Assembly: GCA_030446805.1 (NCBI GenBank)
Contig: JAUJMO010000003.1
Span: 124,001 to 188,000, forward strand
Length of the DNA stretch: 64,000 bases
Origin: Caulobacteraceae bacterium
GTDB lineage: Bacteria > Pseudomonadota > Alphaproteobacteria > Caulobacterales > Caulobacteraceae
Direction of reading: 5' to 3'
In this document: positions 8,013-15,645 of the stretch, piece after piece
How positions within the stretch are numbered: the first letter of the stretch is position 1
Layout: every line of letters begins with the position of its first letter
Notes under the pieces: model-generated
The model's input: the letters and a program-made list of their open reading frames with translations, nothing else
What the model was told of the DNA's origin: nothing
The model's database searches: none
Position numbers and translations under genes: made by a program

Positions 8013-9887
8013 ATGCTCAACATCAGCGATCTCACCTTCGACGCCTACGGCCGCCGCTTCTTCGACGGCGCGAGCGCGCTCATCCCGGCCACCGGCAAGG
8101 TCGGCCTGGTGGGCCGCAACGGAGCCGGCAAGTCCACCCTGTTCCGCCTCATCAAGGGGGAGCTGACGCCCGGCGGCGGCGAGATCGCCCTGCCCAAGGC
8201 GGCCCGCATCGGCAGCGTCGACCAGGAAACCCCGGCCTCGCCCGTGTCCCTGCTGGATACGGTGCTGGCCGCCGACGAGGAGCGCGCCCGCCTCACGGCC
8301 GAGCTGGACAGCGCCGACCCCGAGCACCTGGGCGAGATCTATGCCCGCCTGATCGCCATCGACGCCGACCGGGCGCCCTCGCGCGCGGCCGAGATCCTGG
8401 CCGGCCTCGGCTTCTCCGCCGCCGACCTGCACCGGCCGATGTCGGAGTTCTCCGGCGGCTGGCGCATGCGCGTGGCCATGGCCTCGGCCCTGTTCGCCGA
8501 GCCCGACCTGCTGCTGCTGGACGAGCCCACCAACTACCTTGACCTGGAGGGCGCGCTTTGGCTGGAGGCCCGCCTGCGCAAATACCCCAAGGCCGCGCTG
8601 GTCATCAGCCACGACCGCGAGCTTCTCAACAACTCCGTGGACGCCATCCTGCACCTGGGCGACGCCAAGCTCGACATGTACACGGGCGGCTTCGACGACT
8701 TCGAACGTCGCCGGGGCGAGAAGGCCCGCCTGCTCGCCGCCACCCGCAACAAGCAGGAAGCCGAGCGCGCCCACCTCCAGGCCTTTGTGGACCGCTTCCG
8801 CGCCAAGGCCTCAAAGGCCGCCCAGGCCCAGTCGCGCATGAAGCGCTTGGCCAAGCTGGAGCCGGTGGCCACCCTGATCGAGCAGCGCGTGGCCCCCTTC
8901 CACCTGCCGTCGCCCGCCCGCCCGCTCGCCCCGCCCTTGGTGCGGCTGGAGGGCGCCAGCGTGGGCTACGGAGGAGCGCCCATCCTGCGCAACCTCAATC
9001 TCCGCCTGGATCTGGACGACCGCATCGGTCTCCTGGGCGTCAATGGTGCGGGCAAGTCGACCTTCGCCAAGATGATCGCCGGCGCGCTCACCACCTCGCA
9101 CGGCTCGCTGCACCGCGATCGCCGCATGCAGGTGGGTTGGTTCCACCAGCACCAGATCGAAGCCCTCGACCCGGCCGACACCCCGCTGGCCATCCTGGGC
9201 CGCGCCCTGCCGGAAGCCTCCGAAAGCCAGCGGCGCTCCAAGCTCGCCCAGTGGGGCTTCGGCTACGACAAGGTCGAGACCACCGTGGCCAATTTGTCCG
9301 GCGGCGAGCGCGCCCGTCTGCTGCTGAACCAGGTGGCCATGAACGCGCCCCACCTGCTGATCCTGGACGAGCCCACCAACCACCTGGACATCGACAGCCG
9401 GCGCGCGCTGCTGGACGCGCTCAACGACTACGAAGGCGCCGTGATCCTGATCACTCACGACCGCTCGCTGATGGAGCTGGTCGCCGACCGCCTCTGGCTG
9501 GCCGACGAGGGCACGGTGAAGCCATTCAACGGCGACATGGACGATTACGCCCGCCGCGTGCTGGACCGCGCCCGCAGCGCGGCCAAGACCGGCGCCCCCG
9601 CCGCTGTCTCCGTGGCCGCCCGTCCACCGGAGCCCACGCCGGCTCGCCCCTCGCGCGTCGATCCCGCGCCGCTCAAGCGCAAGCTGGACGCCGCCGAGCT
9701 GAACCTGGCCCGCGCCAACGAAGCCTTGCAAAAGGCGGGCGATCCCGCCCTGCTGTCCCGCCCCGATCCGTCCGGAGAGGTCGCGCGCAAGCTTGCGGCC
9801 GCCCAGAAGCGCGTCGATGACGCCGAAGCCAAATGGATGGAAGCCGCGGCGGCCCACGAAGCCGCTCTGGAGAGCGTCGCGGCCTGA
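8013..9887 (+). CDS. ABC-F family ATPase (YheS/Uup-like)
   Basis: 624 residues with two nucleotide-binding domains and no membrane segments. Domain 1: Walker A GRNGAGKS, signature FSGGWRMR, Walker B LLLLDEPTNYLD. Domain 2: GVNGAGKS, LSGGERARLLL, LILDEPTNHLD. The linker YKPKAALVISHDRELLNN-like region and a C-terminal coiled-coil tail (KRKLDAAELNLARANEALQKA) fit ABC-F proteins, which act on ribosomes. ATG 8013 begins MLNISDLTF; the frame stays open upstream but has no family similarity. Confidence 0.92.
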   Translation: MLNISDLTFDAYGRRFFDGASALIPATGKVGLVGRNGAGKSTLFRLIKGELTPGGGEIALPKAARIGSVDQETPASPVSLLDTVLAADEERARLTAELDSADPEHLGEIYARLIAIDADRAPSRAAEILAGLGFSAADLHRPMSEFSGGWRMRVAMASALFAEPDLLLLDEPTNYLDLEGALWLEARLRKYPKAALVISHDRELLNNSVDAILHLGDAKLDMYTGGFDDFERRRGEKARLLAATRNKQEAERAHLQAFVDRFRAKASKAAQAQSRMKRLAKLEPVATLIEQRVAPFHLPSPARPLAPPLVRLEGASVGYGGAPILRNLNLRLDLDDRIGLLGVNGAGKSTFAKMIAGALTTSHGSLHRDRRMQVGWFHQHQIEALDPADTPLAILGRALPEASESQRRSKLAQWGFGYDKVETTVANLSGGERARLLLNQVAMNAPHLLILDEPTNHLDIDSRRALLDALNDYEGAVILITHDRSLMELVADRLWLADEGTVKPFNGDMDDYARRVLDRARSAAKTGAPAAVSVAARPPEPTPARPSRVDPAPLKRKLDAAELNLARANEALQKAGDPALLSRPDPSGEVARKLAAAQKRVDDAEAKWMEAAAAHEAALESVAA

Positions 9888-9912
9888 CCCCTAGGGAAGG
9901 AGGGCCGGCTCC

Positions 9913-10326
9913 CTATTCCCCCATTCGCTGCAGCAGGTTCTTGGCCGCATCCTTGTGCTTCGGCTTCACGCTGCGGCCGACCACGTTCATAAGCGCGAAC
10001 AGCACCGCCGCATCGTCGGTGAAGCCCAGGCCGGTGATGATGTCCGGGATTGCGTCCGCCGGCATCACGAAATAGGCCAGCCCGGCCAGCATCAACCCCT
10101 TGCTGCGCAAGGGCGTGTCCTCGTCACGGGCGCTGAAATAGACGGACAGCAGGTCCTTGGCGAAAGGCACCTTGGTGGCCACCCGCCGGAACTTGGGCCA
10201 GAACCCCTGCTGCACCCGCAGCTCGTTCACCCGCACCGTGGCCGGCACCAGCGCCTTGGACGGGTCCAGCGCCGCCCGGGGGTCGAACTCGGCCGTGGAG
10301 CCGCTTGTGTTGGAATGCTCGCTCAT
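9913..10326 (-). CDS. YkvA-like DUF1232 protein
   Basis: 137 residues from ATG 10326. The DUF1232 core is plain: KDLLSVYFSARDEDTPLRSK, then GLMLAGLAYFVMPADAIPDI and TGLGFTDDAAVLFALM, a membrane-associated hairpin with the signature 'Y-x3-P-x-D-x-I-P-D'. A polar N-terminal extension of about 40 residues precedes it. Function unknown. A longer start at 10362 is possible but would overlap the divergent SDR promoter. Confidence 0.85.
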   Translation of the reverse strand: MSEHSNTSGSTAEFDPRAALDPSKALVPATVRVNELRVQQGFWPKFRRVATKVPFAKDLLSVYFSARDEDTPLRSKGLMLAGLAYFVMPADAIPDIITGLGFTDDAAVLFALMNVVGRSVKPKHKDAAKNLLQRMGE

Positions 10327-10373
10327 GGTGCGTAAACCCCTGGCGTCGTCGTTCCGCTCCACAAGGATATAGT

Positions 10374-11156
10374 ATGCGCCTGTCGCCTGACATCGCCGCC
10401 GTCGTCACAGGGGCGGCCTCCGGCCTGGGCGAGGCCACCGCCCGCGCCCTGGCCGCCCAGGGCGTGCGCGTGGCCATCTTCGACATGAACCGAGAACGCG
10501 GCGAACAGGTGGCCGGCGAGATCGGCGGGGTCTTCTGCCCGGTGGACGTCACCGGCGACGACAGCGTGGCGCGCGGCTTCGAACAGGCTCGCGCCGCCCA
10601 CGGCCCCGAGCGCATTCTGGTCAACTGCGCGGGCATCGCCATCGGCCAGAAGACCGTGGCCCGCGACAAGCAGACCGGGGATATCCGCGCCCACGACCTC
10701 ACCGCCTTTGAGCGCGTGATCCGCATCAACCTGATCGGCAGCTTCCGCTGCGCCGCCCTGTCCGCCGCCGGCATGATGACGACGGAGCCGCTCGAAGACG
10801 GCGAGCGCGGCCTGATCGTCTCCACCGCGTCGGTGGCCGCCGACGAGGGCCAGATCGGCCAGGCGGCCTACGCCGCCAGCAAGGGCGGGGTGAAGGCCAT
10901 GGCCCTGCCCATGGCCCGCGACCTCATGGGCGAGGGCATCCGCGTCAACACCATCCAGCCCGGCATCATGCTCACCCCCATGATGGCCGCCATGCCCCAG
11001 AACGTGCAGGACGCGCTCGCCGCGGCCATCCCCTTTCCGAAACGCCTGGGACGGCCTGAGGAGTACGCCAGCCTGGTCCTGGAGATGGCGCGCAACTCCT
11101 ACCTCAACGGCGAAAGCGTCCGGTTGGATGGGGCGATCCGGATGGGGCCACGCTAG
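10374..11156 (+). CDS. Short-chain dehydrogenase, HSD10/3-hydroxyacyl-CoA dehydrogenase type II-like
   Basis: 260 residues. Cofactor motif TGAASGLGEA, NAG in VNCAGIA, catalytic Ser in STASVAADEGQIGQ and Y-x3-K in YAASKGG. The layout (CPVDVTGDDSV, the long insert before INLIGSFRC, then GIMLTPMMAAMP and PFPKRLGRPEEYA) is that of bacterial 3-hydroxyacyl-CoA / 2-methyl-3-hydroxybutyryl-CoA dehydrogenases. An AAGGA ribosome-binding site precedes ATG 10374. Substrate assignment is by family only. Confidence 0.85.
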   Translation: MRLSPDIAAVVTGAASGLGEATARALAAQGVRVAIFDMNRERGEQVAGEIGGVFCPVDVTGDDSVARGFEQARAAHGPERILVNCAGIAIGQKTVARDKQTGDIRAHDLTAFERVIRINLIGSFRCAALSAAGMMTTEPLEDGERGLIVSTASVAADEGQIGQAAYAASKGGVKAMALPMARDLMGEGIRVNTIQPGIMLTPMMAAMPQNVQDALAAAIPFPKRLGRPEEYASLVLEMARNSYLNGESVRLDGAIRMGPR

Positions 11157-11225
11157 GGTCTGTTGATGTTCATCGCGAGTGGATCACCGCGGTGGCGAGA
11201 TGGATCATGCTCGTTCCCCCTTTCC

Positions 11226-11372
11226 GATCTCCCCGGCGGAAGCCGGGGTCCAGGTTGCGGGGGAACCCGAGCGTCTCGACCCGGCGGGCGAGACTCGCAG
11301 CCCCCTGTCAGATCACCTCCGGCTGGGGCGCGGCGGCGGCGTGGGCCCCGGCTTTCGCCGGGGAGAGCGGGA
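11226..11372. repeat. Second inverted pair of the GC-rich intergenic palindrome
   Basis: Within the 374-bp gene-free stretch 11157-11530 lie copies at 11226-11253 (TCCCCGGCGGAAGCCGGGGT) and, on the other strand, 11343-11372 (CCCCGGCTTTCGCCGGGGAG). They match the pair at 3092-3188 in sequence and in their head-to-head arrangement. No protein-coding potential is visible in the stretch. Confidence 0.7.
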
Positions 11373-11496
11373 TTGGGGCGCCGGGGCCGGGGTGAGGGCC
11401 GTGCTGGCAAGCCGCCGCCGTTCAGGGCGAGGAGTCGGCGCGACGAGGCGGGCCGGGCGGTAGTGGGGCTGGCCGCCGTGTTCGACGAAAGGGAAA

Positions 11497-11523
11497 GGCC
11501 CCGCTCTCGCCGAGAACGGGGCC
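11497..11523 (-). terminator. Hairpin terminator after the CC0125-type lipoprotein gene
   Basis: GGCCCCG at 11497-11503 pairs with CGGGGCC at 11517-11523, with TCTC/GAGA extending the stem inside after one mismatch. On the minus strand the hairpin follows the stop codon at 11531 and is followed by a CTTTCCCTTTC tract. This suits a factor-independent terminator. Confidence 0.65.
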
Positions 11524-11530
11524 CCCTTGA

Positions 11531-12178
11531 TCAGTACCGGCGGGAGCCGCCCGGAGCCGGCTGCGCCGGCCGGGGGACGCGGGCCGAGAGGTTGGCGAAG
11601 ACCTCCCGGGCGTCGAAGGTCTGCGGGTCGCCCGTGCGCGGGCCGCGGCCCATGACGATCTCGGCCGTGGCTTCGTACTTGTCGATCTCGCGGATATCGA
11701 TGTCGTCGAAGAACGGGTCGTAGCCGAAGCCGAACCCGCCGCCGAACCGGCCGTAATGTCCGAACGGACGCCAGCCGAACCCCGGGCCGTAGGCGCGCCA
11801 GTAGGGGCTCCAGTAGGGATAGCCGCCGAACCGGCTGTAGCCGAAGCCTCCGTAGCCGAAGCTCGAGCCGAACCGGGGCGAGGCGCTGTAGCGCACGTCC
11901 CGCTCGGTGGCGCGGTTCACGGCGGTGAAGTGGTCGAACCCTTGCTGCAGGGTCAGCTCGGCCGCCCGTAGCAGCAGGGCGTCCTCCACCTGCTCGCGCG
12001 AGGTCACGGTGTTGCCGCTAAAGGTCACCCGCCAGCGGTTCTGCGTCAGCGGGGCTTCGGAGAAGCCGTTGACGGGCCCGCGGGCGGTCAGGGTGGCGGG
12101 TTGATAGGGGGTGGGCGTCGCGCAGGCGCTCAGCGCCGTGGCCGCCGCCAGAGCCCCCGCGATAATTAGGCGCTTCAT
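11531..12178 (-). CDS. CC0125/CC1285-type outer lipoprotein
   Basis: 215 residues from ATG 12178 (MKRLIIAGALAAATALSAC), with a clear lipobox LSAC. After YQPATLTARGPVNGFSE comes a compact domain (VTSREQVEDALLLRAAELTL) and a long Gly/Tyr/Phe/Trp-rich stretch at about residues 100-150, then DIDIREIDKYEATAEIVMGRG. This composition matches a lipoprotein family named after Caulobacter CC0125/CC1285. Function unknown. A perfect DnaA-box sequence lies 37 bp upstream. Confidence 0.8.
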   Translation of the reverse strand: MKRLIIAGALAAATALSACATPTPYQPATLTARGPVNGFSEAPLTQNRWRVTFSGNTVTSREQVEDALLLRAAELTLQQGFDHFTAVNRATERDVRYSASPRFGSSFGYGGFGYSRFGGYPYWSPYWRAYGPGFGWRPFGHYGRFGGGFGFGYDPFFDDIDIREIDKYEATAEIVMGRGPRTGDPQTFDAREVFANLSARVPRPAQPAPGGSRRY

Positions 12179-12214
12179 GGTTGCTCCTGAGAACTCCGGT
12201 GGGTGTTCCCGTCC

Positions 12215-12223
12215 TGTGGATAA
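12215..12223. promoter_or_regulatory. Single consensus DnaA box
   Basis: TGTGGATAA, the complement of the consensus TTATCCACA, lies 37 bp upstream of the lipoprotein start. It is isolated: no second box is seen nearby. It may be a DnaA-regulated promoter or chance. Confidence 0.35.
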
Positions 12224-12312
12224 GGACAATGGGACCGAAATTAACGAGTTCCAAGAGCCTGAGGACGCCTGCGACAACTTAGTTGATCATCGCAGGCGGC
12301 CCCGGCGAGCCG

Positions 12313-12588
12313 TTAGTGCAGAGTCCCGATCTCGCCCGCGATCCGCACCCGCGGCGCCTGCACGACGCCCTCCGCCGAAAGGGTGACCGAGTGGATCACC
12401 GCCTCGATCTCGCGGCGCCAGAACTGCAGGAACCGGTGCACGCGCGGATAGTCGGGCGCGAGATCCAGCGTCTGCCAGGTGAAGCGCTGCAACAGGTTCG
12501 GATGGTCCGGCATGTAGTAAAGCACCTCCGCCGTCGTCAGCCGCTCCCCGCGCAGCCGCCGCTCGAACTCGCTCATCGCCTCAGTCAT
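12313..12588 (-). CDS. usg: Usg family protein
   Basis: 91 residues. FERRLRGERLTTAEVLYYMPDHPNLLQRFTWQTLDLAPDYPRVHRFLQFWRREIEAVIHSV is characteristic of Usg, a small soluble protein found almost only in alphaproteobacteria and first described upstream of trpF/trpB in Caulobacter. No biochemical role is established. An AGGAGGAG ribosome-binding site precedes ATG 12588. Here it stands after a LysE exporter rather than beside trp genes. Confidence 0.9.
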   Translation of the reverse strand: MTEAMSEFERRLRGERLTTAEVLYYMPDHPNLLQRFTWQTLDLAPDYPRVHRFLQFWRREIEAVIHSVTLSAEGVVQAPRVRIAGEIGTLH

Positions 12589-12650
12589 GGCCCTCTCCTC
12601 CTGGCCTCCACCGTCAGGGAACGCCCGGCTTAGTGAAAGAGCGGTGAACG

Positions 12651-13304
12651 TCAGTCGATCAGTCGCACCAGGATCAAGGCCGCCACCGTCAGCAGCAAGG
12701 CCCCCACGAACAAGCCGACTCCCCGCCGGAACGCCGGCCGCTGCATCTGCGACGTCAACGCCGCCCCGCCCAGGCCATAGGCGGTCATGAAGACGATATC
12801 CAAGCCCAGGGTTCCGGCCGCAAACAGCAGCAGCTGCGGCGCGACCTCCCGCTCCGCGTCGATGAAAGGCGGCAGCACGGCCGTGAAGAAGAGCAGCACC
12901 TTGGGATTGGCGATCTGCACCGCGAATCCACCGGCGAAGGGCGATCCCAGCCGCCGTTTCGGCGCGCCGTGCGAGCCGGCGACCGAGGGCTGATCCGGTT
13001 GCGGCTTCAGCGCGCCCCTGATCGACTGCACCCCAAGCCAGGCCACATAACCGGCGCCCGCGACCGAGAGCCAGCGGAACACCCCCGGGTAGGCCGCGAA
13101 CAGCGCCGACAGCCCCAGCGCCGCGCCGGTGAACCAGACGATCATGGCGATGTTGATCCCCGCCACGCCTTGAAGGACCGCTCGCTTGCCGCGCTCCACG
13201 CCCTGCGCAACGGCGTAGAGCACCGCCGGTCCTGGCGTCATGGCCATCACGGTCATGGCGATCAGGAAGGCGCCGTACAGCTTGGGATCGACAGGAAGGG
13301 TCAC
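12651..13304 (-). CDS. LysE/RhtB-family amino acid exporter
   Basis: 217 residues with about six transmembrane helices. The N-terminal signature MAMTPGPAVLYAVAQGVERG is diagnostic of LysE/RhtB exporters; FAVQIANPKVLLFFTAVLPPF is the second conserved block. Members export amino acids or homoserine lactones; the substrate here is unknown. GTG start at 13304. It ends 62 bp before usg. Confidence 0.88.
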   Translation of the reverse strand: MTLPVDPKLYGAFLIAMTVMAMTPGPAVLYAVAQGVERGKRAVLQGVAGINIAMIVWFTGAALGLSALFAAYPGVFRWLSVAGAGYVAWLGVQSIRGALKPQPDQPSVAGSHGAPKRRLGSPFAGGFAVQIANPKVLLFFTAVLPPFIDAEREVAPQLLLFAAGTLGLDIVFMTAYGLGGAALTSQMQRPAFRRGVGLFVGALLLTVAALILVRLID

Positions 13305-13334
13305 ACGGGCCGCCGAAGAGGAGAGGGCGGCGAC

Positions 13335-14108
13335 CTACACGCCTCGGCCGCCCGCGATCAAGGCGGCCCGCTCGGCGGCGGTGATCGGCCGCCAACGCCC
13401 TTCGGGCAGGTCGCCCAGCGCGAGCGGCCCGACGCGGATGCGGAACAGGTCGAGCACGCGCAGCTCCACCAGCTCGCACATCCGGCGGATCTGCCGGTTG
13501 CGCCCTTCGGTCAGCACGAAGCGCAGCCGCCCGTCGGGCTCCACCCCCACCTGCGCCCGCCTGAGCTGCCGTCCGTCGAGCCGCAGCCCATAGCGCAACA
13601 GCCCCAGCTTGCGCCCGGTCACGGCGCCCTCGACCTGGACCAGATACTCCTTACTCAGGGTCGACTCCGGGCCGATCACCGCCTTGGCCGCCACCCCGTC
13701 CTCGGACAAGAGCAGCAGCCCCCGCGAGTCCATGTCGAGCCGACCCAGCGGCGGCAGGCTCCGCTCCGGCCCGGGAGCCTCCGCCGCGCCGCCCCACAAC
13801 CGATCGGCCGTCAGGAGCTGCGCCGCCTCCGTCTGACTCCGCTCCGGGTGGGCGGAGACCACGCCCACGGGCTTGTGCACCATCACCGTCAGGGCGTTGG
13901 ACAGCTCGGCCTCGGCGTCGTCCGCCAGCAGGAGCAACTGCCCCGCCGCGATCTTCCGTCCCGGGTCGTCCACACGCTCGCCGTTGATTGAGACCAGCCC
14001 GCGCGCGATCAGGGCCTCCGCCTCCCGGCGCGAGCACACGCCGCTCTGCGCCAGCCACCGATTGACCCGCTGCGGCTCGGCCTCCTCATAACGACGGCTC
14101 CAGGACAT
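13335..14108 (-). CDS. rRNA pseudouridine synthase (RsuA/RluB/RluF family)
   Basis: 257 residues. An N-terminal S4 RNA-binding domain (VNRWLAQSGVCSRREAEALI) precedes the synthase domain. The catalytic Asp is in GRLDMDSRGLLLLSEDG; SKEYLVQVEG and LTEGRNRQIRRMCE are family blocks. It isomerises a uridine in rRNA. Which position is modified cannot be told; the overall pattern is nearest the large-subunit enzymes RluB/RluF. Confidence 0.88.
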   Translation of the reverse strand: MSWSRRYEEAEPQRVNRWLAQSGVCSRREAEALIARGLVSINGERVDDPGRKIAAGQLLLLADDAEAELSNALTVMVHKPVGVVSAHPERSQTEAAQLLTADRLWGGAAEAPGPERSLPPLGRLDMDSRGLLLLSEDGVAAKAVIGPESTLSKEYLVQVEGAVTGRKLGLLRYGLRLDGRQLRRAQVGVEPDGRLRFVLTEGRNRQIRRMCELVELRVLDLFRIRVGPLALGDLPEGRWRPITAAERAALIAGGRGV

Positions 14109-14190
14109 GGCCGCTTGTCGCCTCGTGTTGAGCGGCCTTCAAGAGGCCGCGCCCGGCTGCTAGCCAGGCGGGGTCGCGGAGGAGAGGGCC

Positions 14191-14262
14191 ATGACGCTTC
14201 GCGCACGCGTCCACGACGCGCTGGATCCGAACGACCGGCGCCTCACCGCGGCGGAGCCCTAG
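14191..14262 (+). CDS. Possible 23-codon leader ORF upstream of the phosphoesterase
   Basis: An ATG at 14191 is preceded by GGAGGAGAG at a good distance and opens a 23-codon frame (MTLRARVHDALDPNDRRLTA, then AEP) ending in TAG at 14260-14262. Four nucleotides later comes the TTG from which the phosphoesterase must start. The phosphoesterase TTG has no ribosome-binding site of its own, so its translation may depend on re-initiation after this peptide. The peptide itself resembles nothing I know. Confidence 0.4.
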   Translation: MTLRARVHDALDPNDRRLTAAEP

Positions 14263-14266
14263 CGCC

Positions 14267-14749
14267 TTGGTCGTCTTCTTCACCAGCGACAGCCACTTCG
14301 GCGACCACCGCGTACTCAACATCGGCAAGCGCCCCTTCGCCTCCACGGCGAAGATGGACGAAGCTCTTCTCGCGAACTGGAACGCGCTCGTCCAACCTGG
14401 GGACGAGGTCTGGCACCTCGGCGACTTCGCCCGGACGGCCAAGGCGGCGGCCGCGGTTCTCCCCCGCCTGCACGGCCGCAAACACCTCATCATCGGCAAC
14501 AACGACCCGCCGGGCGTCGTCGCGCTCGACGGCTGGGCCGACACTGCGGCCTATGTGGAGCTCGAAGTGGAAGGGACCCGCCTCGTGCTCTGCCACTACC
14601 CCTTCCGGAGCTGGAACGGCATGGCTCGCGGCGCGCTCAACCTGCACGGCCACAGCCACGGCCGGCTCAAGCCCATGCCCCGACAGTTTGACGTCGGCGT
14701 CGACGCCCGGGGCTTCAGGCCGGTCCGCCTCCATGAACTCCGGGCGTAG
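14267..14749 (+). CDS. Calcineurin-like metallophosphoesterase
   Basis: 160 residues. Metal-binding motifs are in order: TSDSHFGDHR (D-x-H), WHLGDFAR (GD), IIGNNDPP (GNND in place of GNHD), CHYPFRSW and HGHSHG. It is of the small bacterial phosphodiesterase type. The start is TTG 14267; no ATG or GTG is available upstream in frame. The 3' end overlaps the convergent carbonic anhydrase gene by 35 bp. Substrate unknown. Confidence 0.85.
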   Translation: MVVFFTSDSHFGDHRVLNIGKRPFASTAKMDEALLANWNALVQPGDEVWHLGDFARTAKAAAAVLPRLHGRKHLIIGNNDPPGVVALDGWADTAAYVELEVEGTRLVLCHYPFRSWNGMARGALNLHGHSHGRLKPMPRQFDVGVDARGFRPVRLHELRA

Positions 14750-15482
14750 CGCGGCCGACCGGCTGGGCTATGTCGAAGAAGTCCACCGCGCCGTCGTCCA
14801 GGTCGTAACGCGCGCCTACGATACGGAGCCGGCGTTCGGCCAGCGGACGCAGCAAGAGCGGCTCGGACGCGGTGCGAAGGCGGTCCACCGTGCGTGAGAC
14901 ATTGCGTCGGACCGCGTTGTCGAGCAGGTCGCCGTGGTCGCGCTTGGCCTGGAGCACGGCCGGCACGATGGGCTCGATCATCTGGCCGATGGATCCCGGA
15001 TAGATGGCGTTCTTCTCCACCACGGCCACCGCCGCCTCGACGGCGCCGCAGCGTTCGTGGCCCATGACCACCACCAAGGGCACGCCGAGCTGGGCGACCG
15101 CATACTCGATCGAGCCCAGGGCGGTGGTGTCCACCGTATTTCCAGCGTTGCGCACGATGAACAGCTCGCCCAGCCCGCGCCCGAAGAGCAGTTCGGGCGG
15201 CACTCGGCTGTCGGAGCAGGACACCAGCACGGCGAAGGGCGCCTGGCTCCGGGCCAGCTCCAGCCGCCGCATTCGTCCCGTCACACTGCGAACGGGACTG
15301 TCGGTGACGAAGGATCGATTGCCGTCGATCAGGGTCTGCAGCGCCTGATCCGGAGTGAGCGTGGTGCGCGGCGTCGTGCTCGACGCAAGGGCCGGCCGGC
15401 GCGTCAGGGCGGCGGCGGCGGGCGCACAGCAGGCGCAGGCGAAGAAGGAGCGGCGGGACAGGGCGGGCACTAGGGTCTCCAT
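14715..15482 (-). CDS. Beta-carbonic anhydrase with N-terminal export signal
   Basis: 255 residues. Zinc ligands are in SCSDSRVPPELLFG (Cys, Asp) and GHERCGAVEAA (His, Cys). The start METLVPALSRRSFFACACC followed by an Ala-rich stretch and ALAS looks like a Tat-type signal (S-R-R-S-F-F), so the enzyme is probably periplasmic. It interconverts CO2 and bicarbonate. Its last 11 codons overlap the phosphoesterase gene on the other strand. Confidence 0.9.
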   Translation of the reverse strand: METLVPALSRRSFFACACCAPAAAALTRRPALASSTTPRTTLTPDQALQTLIDGNRSFVTDSPVRSVTGRMRRLELARSQAPFAVLVSCSDSRVPPELLFGRGLGELFIVRNAGNTVDTTALGSIEYAVAQLGVPLVVVMGHERCGAVEAAVAVVEKNAIYPGSIGQMIEPIVPAVLQAKRDHGDLLDNAVRRNVSRTVDRLRTASEPLLLRPLAERRLRIVGARYDLDDGAVDFFDIAQPVGRATPGVHGGGPA

Positions 15483-15645
15483 GGGCGCATGCAACCTCGG
15501 CTTAGAGGTCAAGGACGAGCATCCGATTAAGACGTCGCCGATCGCGCCTCTGGGCGGGCCACGGCCACCGGTCGACCGGCCGACCGTCGTTCGAACGGCA
15601 GCCGTGCCGGTTGCAGTCCACGGCGACCGGGTTCACACGGCGCCC

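Noticed and set aside
12215-12223. DnaA box as evidence of an origin
   Set aside because: A single box in a lipoprotein promoter is expected by chance often enough; listed only as a site.
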